The notes: generated by a model from the sequence alone, not told the origin. A stretch of DNA of 64,000 nt from Fibrobacter sp. UWB2 (GCF_002210425.1 NZ_MWQK01000003.1:310001-374000); one strand, 5' to 3'. Counted from the first letter of the stretch, positions 1-9,445 are shown. Program-made: numbers and translations.

Positions 1-265
1 AAACTTCAACACCTTCTTTCTCCAACTTACTTTTTTGTTCTTCAATTAGAGCAATCAACGGGAAAATTACTATTGCACAGCCTCCCAATTCCATTGCAGA
101 TTCCCAATAAACAGAGGATTTTCCGCCTCCTGTGGGCATTATGCAAAGTGTGCTCGTGCCCTCCACTACTTTTTTTATACACTTTTTTTGAATATCTGAG
201 AGGGAATATTTTTGATTAGGAAAATTCCTTGAAAAGTTTTCCTGAATTTGTTCATAAGAAATCAT
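1..265 (-). CDS. RecQ-like DEAD/DEAH helicase, N-terminal part (cut by window edge)
   Basis: The open frame starts at an ATG at 265 and runs off the left edge, so only about 88 N-terminal residues are seen. They contain a Q-motif-like LSDIQ segment near residue 25 and a Walker A motif PTGGGKS at residues 44-50, followed by IVIFPLIALIEEQ, which resembles motif Ia of RecQ-family superfamily 2 helicases. The start codon overlaps the stop of the 311-residue gene (ATGA overlap), so the two are probably translationally coupled and belong to the same operon as hsdM and hsdS. RecQ-like ATPases are common in defence loci. Whether this is a full RecQ, a shorter helicase or a translocase with extra domains cannot be told from this fragment. 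Confidence 0.8.
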   Translation of the reverse strand, partial: MISYEQIQENFSRNFPNQKYSLSDIQKKCIKKVVEGTSTLCIMPTGGGKSSVYWESAMELGGCAIVIFPLIALIEEQKSKLEKEGVEV

Positions 266-1197
266 ACATAATCCTCGCTCAATCTTGATTGCAACGTCGT
301 AATATCATATTCATTCCTTTTTGCAATATATTCAAAGAAAGAATCTACATAGGCATACCTGTATTTTTGATCTAGTTCTATTCCCAACGCATTGAAATTT
401 TCCTTTAGTATTTTGTATGTTACCAGTGCGTAATACGAGAAAAGAGAATATGGGTAAAAGTAATTTTGAGAAATCTGGTTCTCTTGAATGTTAACCATTA
501 TAAATTCTGAATCCATTCGGCATCCAAAAGAATCTTTATCGGTCAGAAAATAAAGGGCCCAAATCGCATTACGGCTCCTACTCGGGAACCACTGCGGGTT
601 ACGCATATAAGCGATTAGACTTTTTATTCCGCCTCCAATAACTCCGGACAATGAACAATCATCGGAATCAAGCCTGCCAAGACCAACATCTTCATAAGAA
701 GAAATGTTCAAATACTTACTTTCATTTTCTTCGCCTTTGTAATCAAAAGCAAAATTTACGATATTATTTACTTTCTCCCAAAGTTCTTTACAGTCAGCTT
801 CATTGAACTTTATCTTGAACTTTTTTAGCCCTTTTTGCTTTGACTGTAATGTTTGTCGTATAATAGGGCACTTGTTTTTCAATGTCGTTTTTTTGAAGGT
901 GTTTCGATCAAAAGATTCTTCTTCCATACGTTCTTTAGTAAAAATGTCATTGTATAATGGGGCTTCAGCCTCATAGACATTCTTAGCATTTTCTACTGTA
1001 TGGGACGCAATATCTCTAAGCGAAAATTTAACAGAATCTAACTTTTCTATCATTTCCTGCAAATTGCCTTTACAATATTCTTCAAAAGACTCGTTTATTC
1101 GCTTTACCAATTTATCTTGAACATTCTTTATATGGTCTTGTTCAAAACAACAAGGCTCAACATTCCAGATTTCAGATCCATTTTCTTGTCTATGCAT
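262..1197 (-). CDS. Unrecognised 311-residue protein in the type I R-M operon
   Basis: I do not recognise a family. The protein is soluble, has no signal peptide or membrane segment, is rich in Lys, Glu and aromatic residues, and has a cysteine pair near the N-terminus (EPCCF). The start is supported by a good ribosome-binding site, GGGAGAT, about 6 bases before the ATG. It begins 13 bases after the hsdS stop and ends in a 4-base overlap with the RecQ-like helicase gene, so it sits in one transcript between the specificity subunit and the helicase. Its base composition is clearly more AT-rich than hsdM, suggesting separate acquisition. By position it is probably a partner of the helicase or an accessory of the restriction system; that is inference only. 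Confidence 0.75.
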   Translation of the reverse strand: MHRQENGSEIWNVEPCCFEQDHIKNVQDKLVKRINESFEEYCKGNLQEMIEKLDSVKFSLRDIASHTVENAKNVYEAEAPLYNDIFTKERMEEESFDRNTFKKTTLKNKCPIIRQTLQSKQKGLKKFKIKFNEADCKELWEKVNNIVNFAFDYKGEENESKYLNISSYEDVGLGRLDSDDCSLSGVIGGGIKSLIAYMRNPQWFPSRSRNAIWALYFLTDKDSFGCRMDSEFIMVNIQENQISQNYFYPYSLFSYYALVTYKILKENFNALGIELDQKYRYAYVDSFFEYIAKRNEYDITTLQSRLSEDYV

Positions 1198-1210
1198 AAA
1201 GATATCTCCC

Positions 1211-2443
1211 TTATAAAAGTCTAATTTTTCCTGTTAATAATTGTTGCATCATGCCGGTTTTGAGGGTGCGGTATTTTGCGAGTTTGGTTTCGAGGGCCGA
1301 GATTTCGGCGTCCATGTCGCTGAGGACGTTTGCGATGGCGGTTTGTTCTTCTTTTGATGGCAATGCAATAAATAGATTTGCGAGAATCTTTAAATTCAAG
1401 CCTCCACGGCCACCATCGCCAGAAGACAATTCTCGTAATTCTTCATACCTACTATCAATATTATGATAAAGATATTCACTATTATGCGTTTTTGAAGGGA
1501 ACATTGCCGCAATGGATTGGTTTGTACACAATTCAACATAGTTAATAGCGGCTGTGCCTCTTGTTTTCCCTTGACCAGCTAAACCAACCAATACACAATT
1601 TGGAGGAATTAAATGTGTGCTAGAACTATTTAGACCAAGTTCAGTTATTCTACCTGACACGTCATAAATTCTTTTGTTATTTAGTTCTCCTGAATTCATC
1701 CACCTAATATTTCCACCCCAAAAATCATCACATAAGGTTGAAGGAGTTCCTCCTGCTTGTAGCTTTGTAAAATCACCTATTTTTTTCACTTCCCAATCGG
1801 TAGGAATTTGACCGATTTCGGTTTGTTTGTAGGTGGGTTTGGCGGGGGCGAATCCGGGGAGGCGTTTCTTGCCGGTGAGGAGTTGTTGCATTGCGCCTTG
1901 TTTGATGTTTTTCTTTTTGGCGATGAGTTTTTCTAAGTTCGCGATTAGGGTGTCAACGTCGGAGAGGGCGTTTGCAATGCGTTGTTGTTCTTCAATTGTG
2001 GGTGGAAGTGGAATTTTTGATTTTACAGCTTGTGGCGCTGTTAACTGCGGAACACCAGTACTTTCAAATACAAATGGAACCCTAAAATTAATTGTCTCTG
2101 ATACGAAATAACAATCAACATGTTGCTTTGGAGAAAGAACCAGCAATCTCACAATAGCGTCAAAAGCTTCTCGTCTATATTCCGCATGCCCAAGTGAACC
2201 GCGTCCCGTTATGGTGACACAATTGGCTCTATAACGCGGATTAGACGTATATCCATATAAGCCTTTATTTTCCAATGAATTTGAATATATCGGCCATTTT
2301 ATTGTTCCTGATGGGTATTCTGAAAAGCTTTCCTTTTGTAAATCTCCACCTGCAGAAAAGTCAAATAATTCCCCCAATGTTTTCACTTCCCAATCGCTCG
2401 GTATCATCCCGACTTCGGTCTGTTTGAATTTCGTTTCTTTCAT
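1211..2443 (-). CDS. hsdS: Type I restriction-modification specificity subunit HsdS
   Basis: HsdS recognises the two halves of the bipartite target of a type I system and joins two HsdM subunits. The 410 residues show the usual two-fold design. Two target-recognition domains each start with near-identical segments (QTEVGMIPSDWEVK near residue 8 and QTEIGQIPTDWEVK near residue 210). Each is followed by a helical spacer ending in MQQLLTGK-RL (near 185-195 and at the C-terminus). The conserved helices are GC-rich while both recognition domains are AT-rich, as expected for domains exchanged by recombination. It lies downstream of hsdM, separated by a 105-base gap that contains a palindromic repeat element. 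Length is normal for the family and there is no sign of disruption. Confidence 0.95.
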   Translation of the reverse strand: MKETKFKQTEVGMIPSDWEVKTLGELFDFSAGGDLQKESFSEYPSGTIKWPIYSNSLENKGLYGYTSNPRYRANCVTITGRGSLGHAEYRREAFDAIVRLLVLSPKQHVDCYFVSETINFRVPFVFESTGVPQLTAPQAVKSKIPLPPTIEEQQRIANALSDVDTLIANLEKLIAKKKNIKQGAMQQLLTGKKRLPGFAPAKPTYKQTEIGQIPTDWEVKKIGDFTKLQAGGTPSTLCDDFWGGNIRWMNSGELNNKRIYDVSGRITELGLNSSSTHLIPPNCVLVGLAGQGKTRGTAAINYVELCTNQSIAAMFPSKTHNSEYLYHNIDSRYEELRELSSGDGGRGGLNLKILANLFIALPSKEEQTAIANVLSDMDAEISALETKLAKYRTLKTGMMQQLLTGKIRLL

Positions 2444-2454
2444 AAATTAAGCCC

Positions 2455-2527
2455 TAGATCCTTCGACTCCGTTACGCTCCGCTCAGGATGACACGAGTGG
2501 ATCCTATCGCTTCGCTCCAGGATGACA
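2455..2527. repeat. Palindromic extragenic repeat inside the hsdM-hsdS gap
   Basis: Two adjacent imperfect hairpins of the form GATCCT...AGGATGACA fill most of the gap between hsdM and hsdS. They end in the same ATGACA as the other palindromes of this window but have a different stem. No T-run follows, so they are more likely a REP-like insertion transcribed within the operon than a terminator. Confidence 0.7.
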
Positions 2528-2548
2528 ATCTTTCGTCTCTTGTCTTGA

Positions 2549-5005
2549 TCATACCTCAAATCCCATTTCTTTGAGGTGGTTCTTGACCTTGGTTTCGTAG
2601 TCGGTGACGGTTGTTTCTAGGTCGGGGAGCGTGTTTTCGTAGCGGTCGGCGAGTTCGGTCACGCGGGTTGCAATTTTGTGGCTGGTGGTGTCGTAGAGGC
2701 TCTTGATTCCTTCAAAGATGTCAAAGCTCCACTTCTGTTTTACGAGCAGGTCCTTGATTTCTTTTTCGGTGAGTTCGGCATACTTGTTCTTGACGGATTC
2801 GTCCAGCGCCTTGTTCAGTTCCTTGACAATGCCTGTCTGATTTTTCGTGGTGGTGGCAAGTTCGGTATATTTGGCGAGCACTTCGTATTCTTCGCTCTTG
2901 TTGCTTGCCTTTTGCTTTTTCAGTTCCTTCAGCTTGGCGGCAATTTTCTTTGCGTCCAGGTCTTCGCTTTCTTCCTTGGCATAGTCGGCCAGCACGCTGC
3001 CTTCGCCGCTGTTTTCTTCCACGAATTCTTCGAGCCTGGATTCGCTTTCGGCGACAACTTGCTCGGCACGCTCGATTTCGGCCTGTTCCTTGGCAAAGTA
3101 AACGCGTTCGATGACGGTCTTGGGCAAGAGTTTGCCTTCCCAGCCGATTTCCTTGGGCTCGGCCTTTTTCTTGCCGTCGTCCTTCTTGGATTCTTTCTTG
3201 AAGAGTTTCACGATTTCGGCACCGGCCATGTAGCCGTCGTACTTGAGCACGAAAACGTCGTCGCTCATGGTCTCTTGCCAGTAGGCGAGCAGCACCTGGT
3301 AAACGTCGTAAAAGTCCACGAGTTCAATGTGGCGGAATTCGTCTATCAGCGATTCCGAGAGTTCTATGATAAACTTCTTCACATCTACCGAGCCGTCGAT
3401 GTTCATCAACTTCTTGGAAGACTTCTTGAGCCATGCGTCAAAGGCGTTGTCAATCTGTTCGGCGTAAGCCTTGAATTCTTCGTCGTTGAAGATTGCGCCA
3501 CGGATTTCGTCTTTTTCTACCTTGAGCTGGTAATAGCCCGCACGGAATTTCTTGAAGAGTTTGCTCTTGAGGCCCGGGAAAATATCCCAGTAGCGTTTTA
3601 AGGAATCCACGTCGCCTGCGGGGATGCCGCCATTCAGATGGGCGTCGATGGACTGCTCGTCTTCGGCGTCACCACTGTCGATGTAACGCGGGATGTTCAG
3701 GTTGTAGCCGTTCTTGACCTTGATTTCTTCCATCGGGACAAAGCGCGCGTACTTGGGGTCGTCTTCGATGCGGTTCACGAAAGTCTGCACAATCTTGTGG
3801 ATGTCGCGTTCGCGCAGGCGGTTCTTGGGGCCGTCTTTCACAAAGTCGTGGCTAGCATCAATCATGAATATGCCGCCGTTATTCCCTTGGCGTTCGGCTG
3901 CGTCTTCCTTATCCATCACGATGATGCAGGCGGGAATGCCCGTGCCATAGAAAAGGTTCGCAGGGAGCCCGATAATGCCCTTGATGTAGCCGCGATCGAT
4001 GATGTTCTTGCGGAGGGATTCTTCGGCGTTGCCACGGAAAAGCACGCCGTGGGGCAAAATCACTGCCGCCTTGCCGGTGGGCTTGAGCGACTTGAGGATG
4101 TGCAAAAGCCAAGCGTAGTCGCCGTTCTTTTCGGGCGGGCGATCGTCATAGCCGTCGAAGCGGCCAAATTCCTGCAAGCCGTCGGTCCAGTTCTTGAGAG
4201 AGAACGGAGGATTCGCGACCACAAAGTCGAAACGTTTCAACGCACCGTTATCCAAATATTGCGGGTTCGAGAACGTGTTGCCCGACTTGATTTCGCCACT
4301 TGCCTTGTTGTGGAGAACCAGGTTCATTTTTGCAAGGCCTGCCGTTGTCGTTTCTTTTTCCTGGCCGTAAATGGCGATATCGAAAGGAGCCTCGTCGGCA
4401 GCACGAATGAGGAGCGAACCCGAACCGCATGCAGGGTCGTAAATGGTTGTGTTGCGATTCTTGATGGCCCCAAGGCCGATGACTTTCGCCAAGATGCGGC
4501 TCACTTCTGCCGGGGTGTAGAACTGCCCCTTGCTCTTGCCGCTTTCGGTGGCGAAGTTGCGCATCAGGTATTCGTAGGCGTCGCCGAGGATGTCGTCGCC
4601 GCCGGCCTTGTTGTTGCTGAAATTGAATTCTGGGCGTTCAAAGATAGACACGAGGCCGGTCAAGGTATCGACCATGTCCTTGCCGTTGCCGAATTTAGAA
4701 TTGTCGAAGAACTTTGCGTTGTCGATGACGCCTGTCAAGTTGTTAGCTTCGGCGAGTTTCGCGATGGCCTTGTCCATCTTTTCGCCAATGTCCTTGTTGT
4801 TCTTGAGCGCGACGAGGTCGTCAAAACTACCGCCTGCCGGGACGTTGATATCGGCGTACTTCTGACCCTTGAACTTGTCGGTCACGTACTTCACAAAAAG
4901 GAGCGTCAGAATGTAGTCCTTGTACTGGCTTGCGTCCATGCCGCCGCGCAGTTTGTCACAAGATTCCCAGAGAGAAGAGTAGAGTTCATTCTTCTTGATA
5001 GCCAT
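2549..5005 (-). CDS. hsdM: Type I restriction-modification DNA methyltransferase subunit HsdM
   Basis: N6-adenine methyltransferase subunit of a type I system; with HsdS it protects host DNA. An HsdM N-terminal helical domain is followed by the SAM-binding motif DPACGSG (about residue 189) and the catalytic motif NPPF (about residue 265). The sequence TPAEVSRILA before the SAM motif is typical of HsdM. At 818 residues it is about 300 longer than the classical 500-residue HsdM. The extra C-terminal part is charged and predicted coiled coil (many Lys/Glu blocks from about residue 600 onward), a variant known in other bacteria. It begins 66 bases after the nuclease-domain gene and is followed by hsdS. 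Codon use is GC-rich, unlike the AT-rich genes on either side. Confidence 0.95.
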   Translation of the reverse strand: MAIKKNELYSSLWESCDKLRGGMDASQYKDYILTLLFVKYVTDKFKGQKYADINVPAGGSFDDLVALKNNKDIGEKMDKAIAKLAEANNLTGVIDNAKFFDNSKFGNGKDMVDTLTGLVSIFERPEFNFSNNKAGGDDILGDAYEYLMRNFATESGKSKGQFYTPAEVSRILAKVIGLGAIKNRNTTIYDPACGSGSLLIRAADEAPFDIAIYGQEKETTTAGLAKMNLVLHNKASGEIKSGNTFSNPQYLDNGALKRFDFVVANPPFSLKNWTDGLQEFGRFDGYDDRPPEKNGDYAWLLHILKSLKPTGKAAVILPHGVLFRGNAEESLRKNIIDRGYIKGIIGLPANLFYGTGIPACIIVMDKEDAAERQGNNGGIFMIDASHDFVKDGPKNRLRERDIHKIVQTFVNRIEDDPKYARFVPMEEIKVKNGYNLNIPRYIDSGDAEDEQSIDAHLNGGIPAGDVDSLKRYWDIFPGLKSKLFKKFRAGYYQLKVEKDEIRGAIFNDEEFKAYAEQIDNAFDAWLKKSSKKLMNIDGSVDVKKFIIELSESLIDEFRHIELVDFYDVYQVLLAYWQETMSDDVFVLKYDGYMAGAEIVKLFKKESKKDDGKKKAEPKEIGWEGKLLPKTVIERVYFAKEQAEIERAEQVVAESESRLEEFVEENSGEGSVLADYAKEESEDLDAKKIAAKLKELKKQKASNKSEEYEVLAKYTELATTTKNQTGIVKELNKALDESVKNKYAELTEKEIKDLLVKQKWSFDIFEGIKSLYDTTSHKIATRVTELADRYENTLPDLETTVTDYETKVKNHLKEMGFEV

Positions 5006-5071
5006 ATAAAAACGCTAGGTAGAGAGGAGGTTAGATTGTTTTGTAAATATAAAAATGAAGGCGAGGGAAAA

Positions 5072-6115
5072 TCACACTACACTCACCATCCAATGGAGCC
5101 CTAAAGCATTACCCAATCTAACCAACTTATCTTTTTTCGTATCATTATTCATATGACAGTTAACAAAATATCCATTACCAATAGGATGCGATTGACCAGG
5201 ATATTTTTTGTGACGGCCTTTTTTCAATAAGCATTCCCCATCGCAAATAATATTATTATCTCGCATAACTTCAAGCACATTACTGCTGCCATACAAATCT
5301 ACAGCATACCTAACAGCCTTGCATAACGTATCATTCGCTTTGGATTCTTGTATAATTTGTCCTTTGGAAAGAACAACTTTTAGACCCGTTGTTTGTCGAG
5401 GTGTGGGAGAATCATCGAAATCGAAGTCATTCGGAGGTGGAGGATTATCCGTCCCAGAATATTCTCTATAAGCCTGTTCAAAAAAAGAATTAGCACAACC
5501 AAATTTACGTACAAAATAGTCTCTGAGCAAATTTTTTATTAAATCCCCTGTGATTTCGGATTTTATTTTTTCAACAGTTTCTCTTTCTTTTTCCCTTCGT
5601 TTTTCAATATCTAATCTTTCCCTATGTTTTTCATTCACCCAATCAACAATTTTGTCCAAATCCATTTCTTGCTTTTGAAAGAAATGAACGAAAGCTAGAC
5701 CATTTTCGTTGTCTTCTTCAAAAGGAATTTCTACAAAAGCCTGTTCGCAATCATCTAATTTATAATCAAAGGCATAAACATACAGCTTATCACAAACAAG
5801 AATTCCCAACCTAATTTTTTTTAGTTGATTTAAATACGAGAACAATTGCGCCTGTCCACCATTATTTCTTGAATGGCTATGCTGTTTTAATTCTATAACA
5901 CAAAATTCTTCACCATTCTTTTTTAACATGACATCAATCTTTTTATCCGTCGAACCTATTCTAAGACGACGTTGCGAATCAATATCAGATTTATCAAAAC
6001 CCAAATATTTACGAAGAATCATTTTCTCCCAATCATTTTGGATAATTCTTTCATCTTTAGATTGGTTTTCATGAAACAAATCGACTATTTCATTCCAAAT
6101 ATCTGAGTCCACCAT
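5072..6115 (-). CDS. HSDR_N-type nuclease-domain protein leading the R-M operon
   Basis: A 347-residue protein whose N-terminal third looks like the nuclease domain found at the start of type I HsdR subunits and in some type IV enzymes. A PD-(D/E)xK-like core is visible as Asp61 (KKIDVML) followed by Glu75-Leu-Lys77 (VIELKQ), with a Gln-rich helix after it (GGQAQLFSYL). The middle is a charged coiled coil (about 160-200), then a Pro/Asp linker, and the C-terminal 100 residues are unassigned. There is no helicase or translocase domain, so it is not a complete HsdR. It is the first gene of the operon ending in the RecQ-like helicase. The nuclease assignment is good; its role in restriction is inferred. 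Confidence 0.75.
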   Translation of the reverse strand: MVDSDIWNEIVDLFHENQSKDERIIQNDWEKMILRKYLGFDKSDIDSQRRLRIGSTDKKIDVMLKKNGEEFCVIELKQHSHSRNNGGQAQLFSYLNQLKKIRLGILVCDKLYVYAFDYKLDDCEQAFVEIPFEEDNENGLAFVHFFQKQEMDLDKIVDWVNEKHRERLDIEKRREKERETVEKIKSEITGDLIKNLLRDYFVRKFGCANSFFEQAYREYSGTDNPPPPNDFDFDDSPTPRQTTGLKVVLSKGQIIQESKANDTLCKAVRYAVDLYGSSNVLEVMRDNNIICDGECLLKKGRHKKYPGQSHPIGNGYFVNCHMNNDTKKDKLVRLGNALGLHWMVSVV

Positions 6116-6207
6116 AATTTCTTCCTTTTTTCAAAAAATACATTAAAAAACATAGAGAACAAGCATCGTTTAAAAAACGTAACCATAGTTTCTGGTGAAA
6201 AATCAAC

Positions 6208-6243
6208 AAAAAAATTCTCCGGCTCCCTCCAAAGCCAGAGAAT
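6208..6243 (-). terminator. Intrinsic terminator after the VWA gene
   Basis: Read on the minus strand, an ATTCTC-GGCT stem with one mismatch closes an 8-base loop and is followed directly by a run of T (AATTTTTTTG). It lies about 100 bases past the stop at 6344 and just before the restriction-modification operon. Confidence 0.65.
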
Positions 6244-6343
6244 GAAATGTTGTACCTAGTGCCGGCGCATCTCGCGAGCAAACCCGGCGCGAATCTTGTT
6301 ACACTTTTTGCATACGAACCTCTCGCGGAATCTCGCCTATCAT

Positions 6344-8065
6344 TTACTCTACATATTTCTTAATCAGTCTTACCATCAAGTTAGCGAGTCGTTCCACCTT
6401 GTGGTCACCCACCGTCGCCTTGATGTGAGAATTTCCAATGCCGCTATCATCAGTGAGGAACACATACGTGCCGCCCGTTGCAAGGTCAAAGAATCTCAGC
6501 ATAAATTCAGTATCCTTGTCAACACCGCTTGCCGCCACAGGGATCAATTTGATGCCATTTAAGGCAAAAAGCGTGATGGACTTTTGGAGACTTTCAATAA
6601 CCTGATCTTCATGGTGCGCAGGCGCATCGAGAATGAGGAATGCAACGCGCGCACGGGCCGACTCATCCCAAGAAAGCTTCTTCAGCGCAGTTTCAAGCGC
6701 AGAGTGCACAGCTTCGGGGTAATCGCCGCCATCATCAGCATCCTGTTCAGCGACGTAATCCTGAATCACGGACACATTCTTGGAGAAGTCATGATGTCGA
6801 GTGAGGTAATCATCGCCCTTGTCGCGGTAGAACACGGCAGCCGTGCGCAACGGGATATTGCTTTCCGAGCTTGCATGGTCAATGATATAGCTGAGGTCCG
6901 ATTTGAGGAACTTAATCTCGTCTCTCATTGAACCTGTGGCATCTACGATAAACGCAACATCGGCACTGGCTTTGGGGCGCTTCACGTTCTTGTGCATAAC
7001 AACGTTCATGTTGAGTCGTTCATCGCCTTTAGACGTAACCTGAATTTGTTCCTTGATGAGCGAGCCATCGACAATCAACGTGAGATCCCTAGCCCTGACT
7101 TCATCGAACTCGCCATCCATCAGGCCAATCCAACAATAGGCACGCCCGGTATTATCTGTCTTTGTAACAAATTCAACCTTTTTGCCATTGAGGAGAATGA
7201 CGGAAACGTTTGCAGCGCCTTTGCCATTTTGGTCTACCACTTTGACAGCCACAAGTTTCTTCGGGAAGAACTGCCAGTAATCGGTTTTGTCGCTGAAGTT
7301 ATCGTCATTGATGATATCGTCCCAGAAATACCAATGTTCCAAATCGTTCCACTCGCCAGCGGTGAGGAGTCCCGACCTGCGTTCATTGGAATCGCCATAG
7401 CGTCTTCTAGATTTTCTAGAAGCGGGCTCGTAATCGCGCAACTCGCCACGGTCTTCGCTATCTGACATCAGATAAACTTCGCTACTCGAAGCCTTGGCAA
7501 GTTTAGAACTAGCCATCGATATAGACTTAGCCTTGACCGACGTTCTTCGAACAGAACTTCGTGAGTCCGAAAGCATTGAGGCGCTTCCACCCATCAGCCC
7601 GGCCAATGCATCACCGATTCCGCCAGAGCCTGCAACACCTTCGTTAAACCCAGCGGCGACTTTTCCGCGGCGGCCACCGAGAGTTGCTTTTCCGGTCGTG
7701 CGTATACCTTCTACCTTTTTAAGAACTTTATCTATATCCTTAGCGTACTTAGCATCCGTCGAATATGTCGAGGGCTTCGATGATGCAGCCAACAACTTCA
7801 GCGCACCGTCTGCAGGAGCTTTTCGCTCGGCCTTTACCATTGACTTTTCTCTGCGACTAGATTCAGACAATCTAGACCCGTCAACAACCATCGTAGTTGT
7901 CAAGGCAACTTCTGATTCACCAGCGCGAGAAAGTTCGTCGCCTTTGTCATCTTTTGACTTTTCGACTTTTGTTTTTTCTGTTTCTTCTGTTTTGTTTTCT
8001 TCGCCACAGTTCATGCAGAACAGGGCACTTGCTACTACTGCGATTAAAAGGAATTTGTTTTTCAT
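6344..8065 (-). CDS. Exported von Willebrand factor A domain protein
   Basis: A 573-residue exported protein. I chose the ATG at 8065 because a strong site, AAGGAGGACATC, precedes it and a hydrophobic signal sequence (MKNKFLLIAVVASALF) follows; a longer frame from 8161 would bury the signal. Cys17 and Cys20 end the signal, but neither is in a standard lipobox, so lipidation is uncertain. A low-complexity Ser/Arg/Lys region (about 40-240) is followed by a carboxypeptidase-regulatory-like beta domain (about 255-340) and a VWA domain starting near 368, with the metal-site motif DATGSM at Asp375. VWA domains bind ligands or partner proteins through a metal ion. The ligand here is unknown. The gene is monocistronic and divergent from the SGNH hydrolase. 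Confidence 0.85.
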   Translation of the reverse strand: MKNKFLLIAVVASALFCMNCGEENKTEETEKTKVEKSKDDKGDELSRAGESEVALTTTMVVDGSRLSESSRREKSMVKAERKAPADGALKLLAASSKPSTYSTDAKYAKDIDKVLKKVEGIRTTGKATLGGRRGKVAAGFNEGVAGSGGIGDALAGLMGGSASMLSDSRSSVRRTSVKAKSISMASSKLAKASSSEVYLMSDSEDRGELRDYEPASRKSRRRYGDSNERRSGLLTAGEWNDLEHWYFWDDIINDDNFSDKTDYWQFFPKKLVAVKVVDQNGKGAANVSVILLNGKKVEFVTKTDNTGRAYCWIGLMDGEFDEVRARDLTLIVDGSLIKEQIQVTSKGDERLNMNVVMHKNVKRPKASADVAFIVDATGSMRDEIKFLKSDLSYIIDHASSESNIPLRTAAVFYRDKGDDYLTRHHDFSKNVSVIQDYVAEQDADDGGDYPEAVHSALETALKKLSWDESARARVAFLILDAPAHHEDQVIESLQKSITLFALNGIKLIPVAASGVDKDTEFMLRFFDLATGGTYVFLTDDSGIGNSHIKATVGDHKVERLANLMVRLIKKYVE

Positions 8066-8216
8066 GATGTCCTCCTTGTTTTCTCTCAAACTAGCACATT
8101 CAATTTTGCGAGACCAACAAATCGGCTTCGAATCTGGATAAATGTTTTTTACGTTCTGCAACGAAAAAATTTTTTCATAAAACTATGATGCACTGCTATT
8201 TACTATAATTTGGAAT

Positions 8217-9407
8217 ATGCCAGAAAAATTTTCAAAATGGGTCGCATGCTGGGGCAACGCCACATCCATCACCGATCGCAAAGAAGCTACTTACGCTAAA
8301 GACTTGACACTCCGCTATCCGATTCGCGCCTGCTTTTCAGGGAGCAAGTTGCGTTTCCATTTTTCTAACCTCACGGGCACAAACTCCGTACAAATTAGCG
8401 AAGCATACGTCGCAAAGTCCGTGCAATCCCTAGACGCTGCGCAGTCTTCAGCTACATCCGCAAACACTCAAGCATATTCTCCACGCGCAATTACTTTCGG
8501 CGGGCAAACTTCTGCCACCATCCCCGCAGGCGAAGAAATTCTGAGTGACGAGATCCCATTTGACGTGACTGCAGGCGAATCATTCGATGTGAGCCTTTAC
8601 TTTGCAGATTTCACACAAATGAACGCCGGCACAGCTATCACGGGCCCGCTTTCTGGCGGCAAGTACAGCTACGGCAATTTTGCAAAGTCGGCCACACTCC
8701 CCGATGACCTCACGCGCAAAACAAACTGGATTTATTTTCTCAACACGATTGACATTTTCACTGAAGAAAAGAACTTCGCACTTGTCTGTTTTGGCGATTC
8801 CATCACGGCACAAGATTGGCCCGACTACCTCACGCTCCGTTGCGCACGAGAAGGTTTCAACAACGTTGCCATCATTCGTCGCGCTGTGAGCGGCACACGC
8901 ATTCTCCGCGAATACAGTTGCATCACCTACGCCGCTTACGGTCTCAAAGGCGCTACGCGCTTCCCGATTGAAATGAATGTCGCAGGTGCCCGCACGGTCA
9001 TCGTGCAACACGGCATCAACGATATCATCCACCCTGTCGGCGTCGAAGTCAACAAGTTCCGTCCGTGGAGCGATATGCCCACTGCAGACGATCTCATCAA
9101 CGGTGTACGCTCGCTCTACATCACGCACGCGCGCAAACTCGGTCTCAAGATTTATAGCGGCACGCTCCTCCCGATTTACGGTTGGCGCACCTACAACGAA
9201 AATCGCGATATAATCCGCACGGCATTCAATGAATGGCTCCGCACCGCACCGGATTTCGACGGTTGCGTAGACTTCGACAAGGCTGTACGCGGTCACGACG
9301 ATCCGAAAGCATTCGCAGCCGGATTCGACTCGGGCGATCACTTGCACCCGAGCGCCAAGGCGTACGAAGCGATGGCCGAATGCGTCCCCGAAGAATTGCT
9401 GAAATAA
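8217..9407 (+). CDS. SGNH/GDSL-family hydrolase, no visible signal peptide
   Basis: A 396-residue esterase-type hydrolase. The four SGNH blocks can be read: GDSIT with the nucleophile Ser (about residue 197), the Gly block SGTRIL, GINDI with the oxyanion Asn, and DHLHPS with the catalytic Asp-His pair near the C-terminus. The first 180 residues form a beta-rich domain like the jelly-roll found before some carbohydrate esterases. No export signal is seen at the chosen ATG, and no in-frame alternative adds one, so the protein may be cytoplasmic, unlike the two secreted SGNH enzymes further right. Likely substrates are acetylated sugars or other esters, which is an inference from the family. The next gene follows after 38 bases. 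Confidence 0.88.
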   Translation: MPEKFSKWVACWGNATSITDRKEATYAKDLTLRYPIRACFSGSKLRFHFSNLTGTNSVQISEAYVAKSVQSLDAAQSSATSANTQAYSPRAITFGGQTSATIPAGEEILSDEIPFDVTAGESFDVSLYFADFTQMNAGTAITGPLSGGKYSYGNFAKSATLPDDLTRKTNWIYFLNTIDIFTEEKNFALVCFGDSITAQDWPDYLTLRCAREGFNNVAIIRRAVSGTRILREYSCITYAAYGLKGATRFPIEMNVAGARTVIVQHGINDIIHPVGVEVNKFRPWSDMPTADDLINGVRSLYITHARKLGLKIYSGTLLPIYGWRTYNENRDIIRTAFNEWLRTAPDFDGCVDFDKAVRGHDDPKAFAAGFDSGDHLHPSAKAYEAMAECVPEELLK

Positions 9408-9445
9408 ATTTGACACCTGACACGTTAATTATTTATTTTAAAAGC

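Noticed and set aside
3638-5104. Long plus-strand frame of 488 codons opposite hsdM
   Set aside because: It is antisense to a well-supported hsdM with intact motifs and shows no domain features; a shadow of codon bias.
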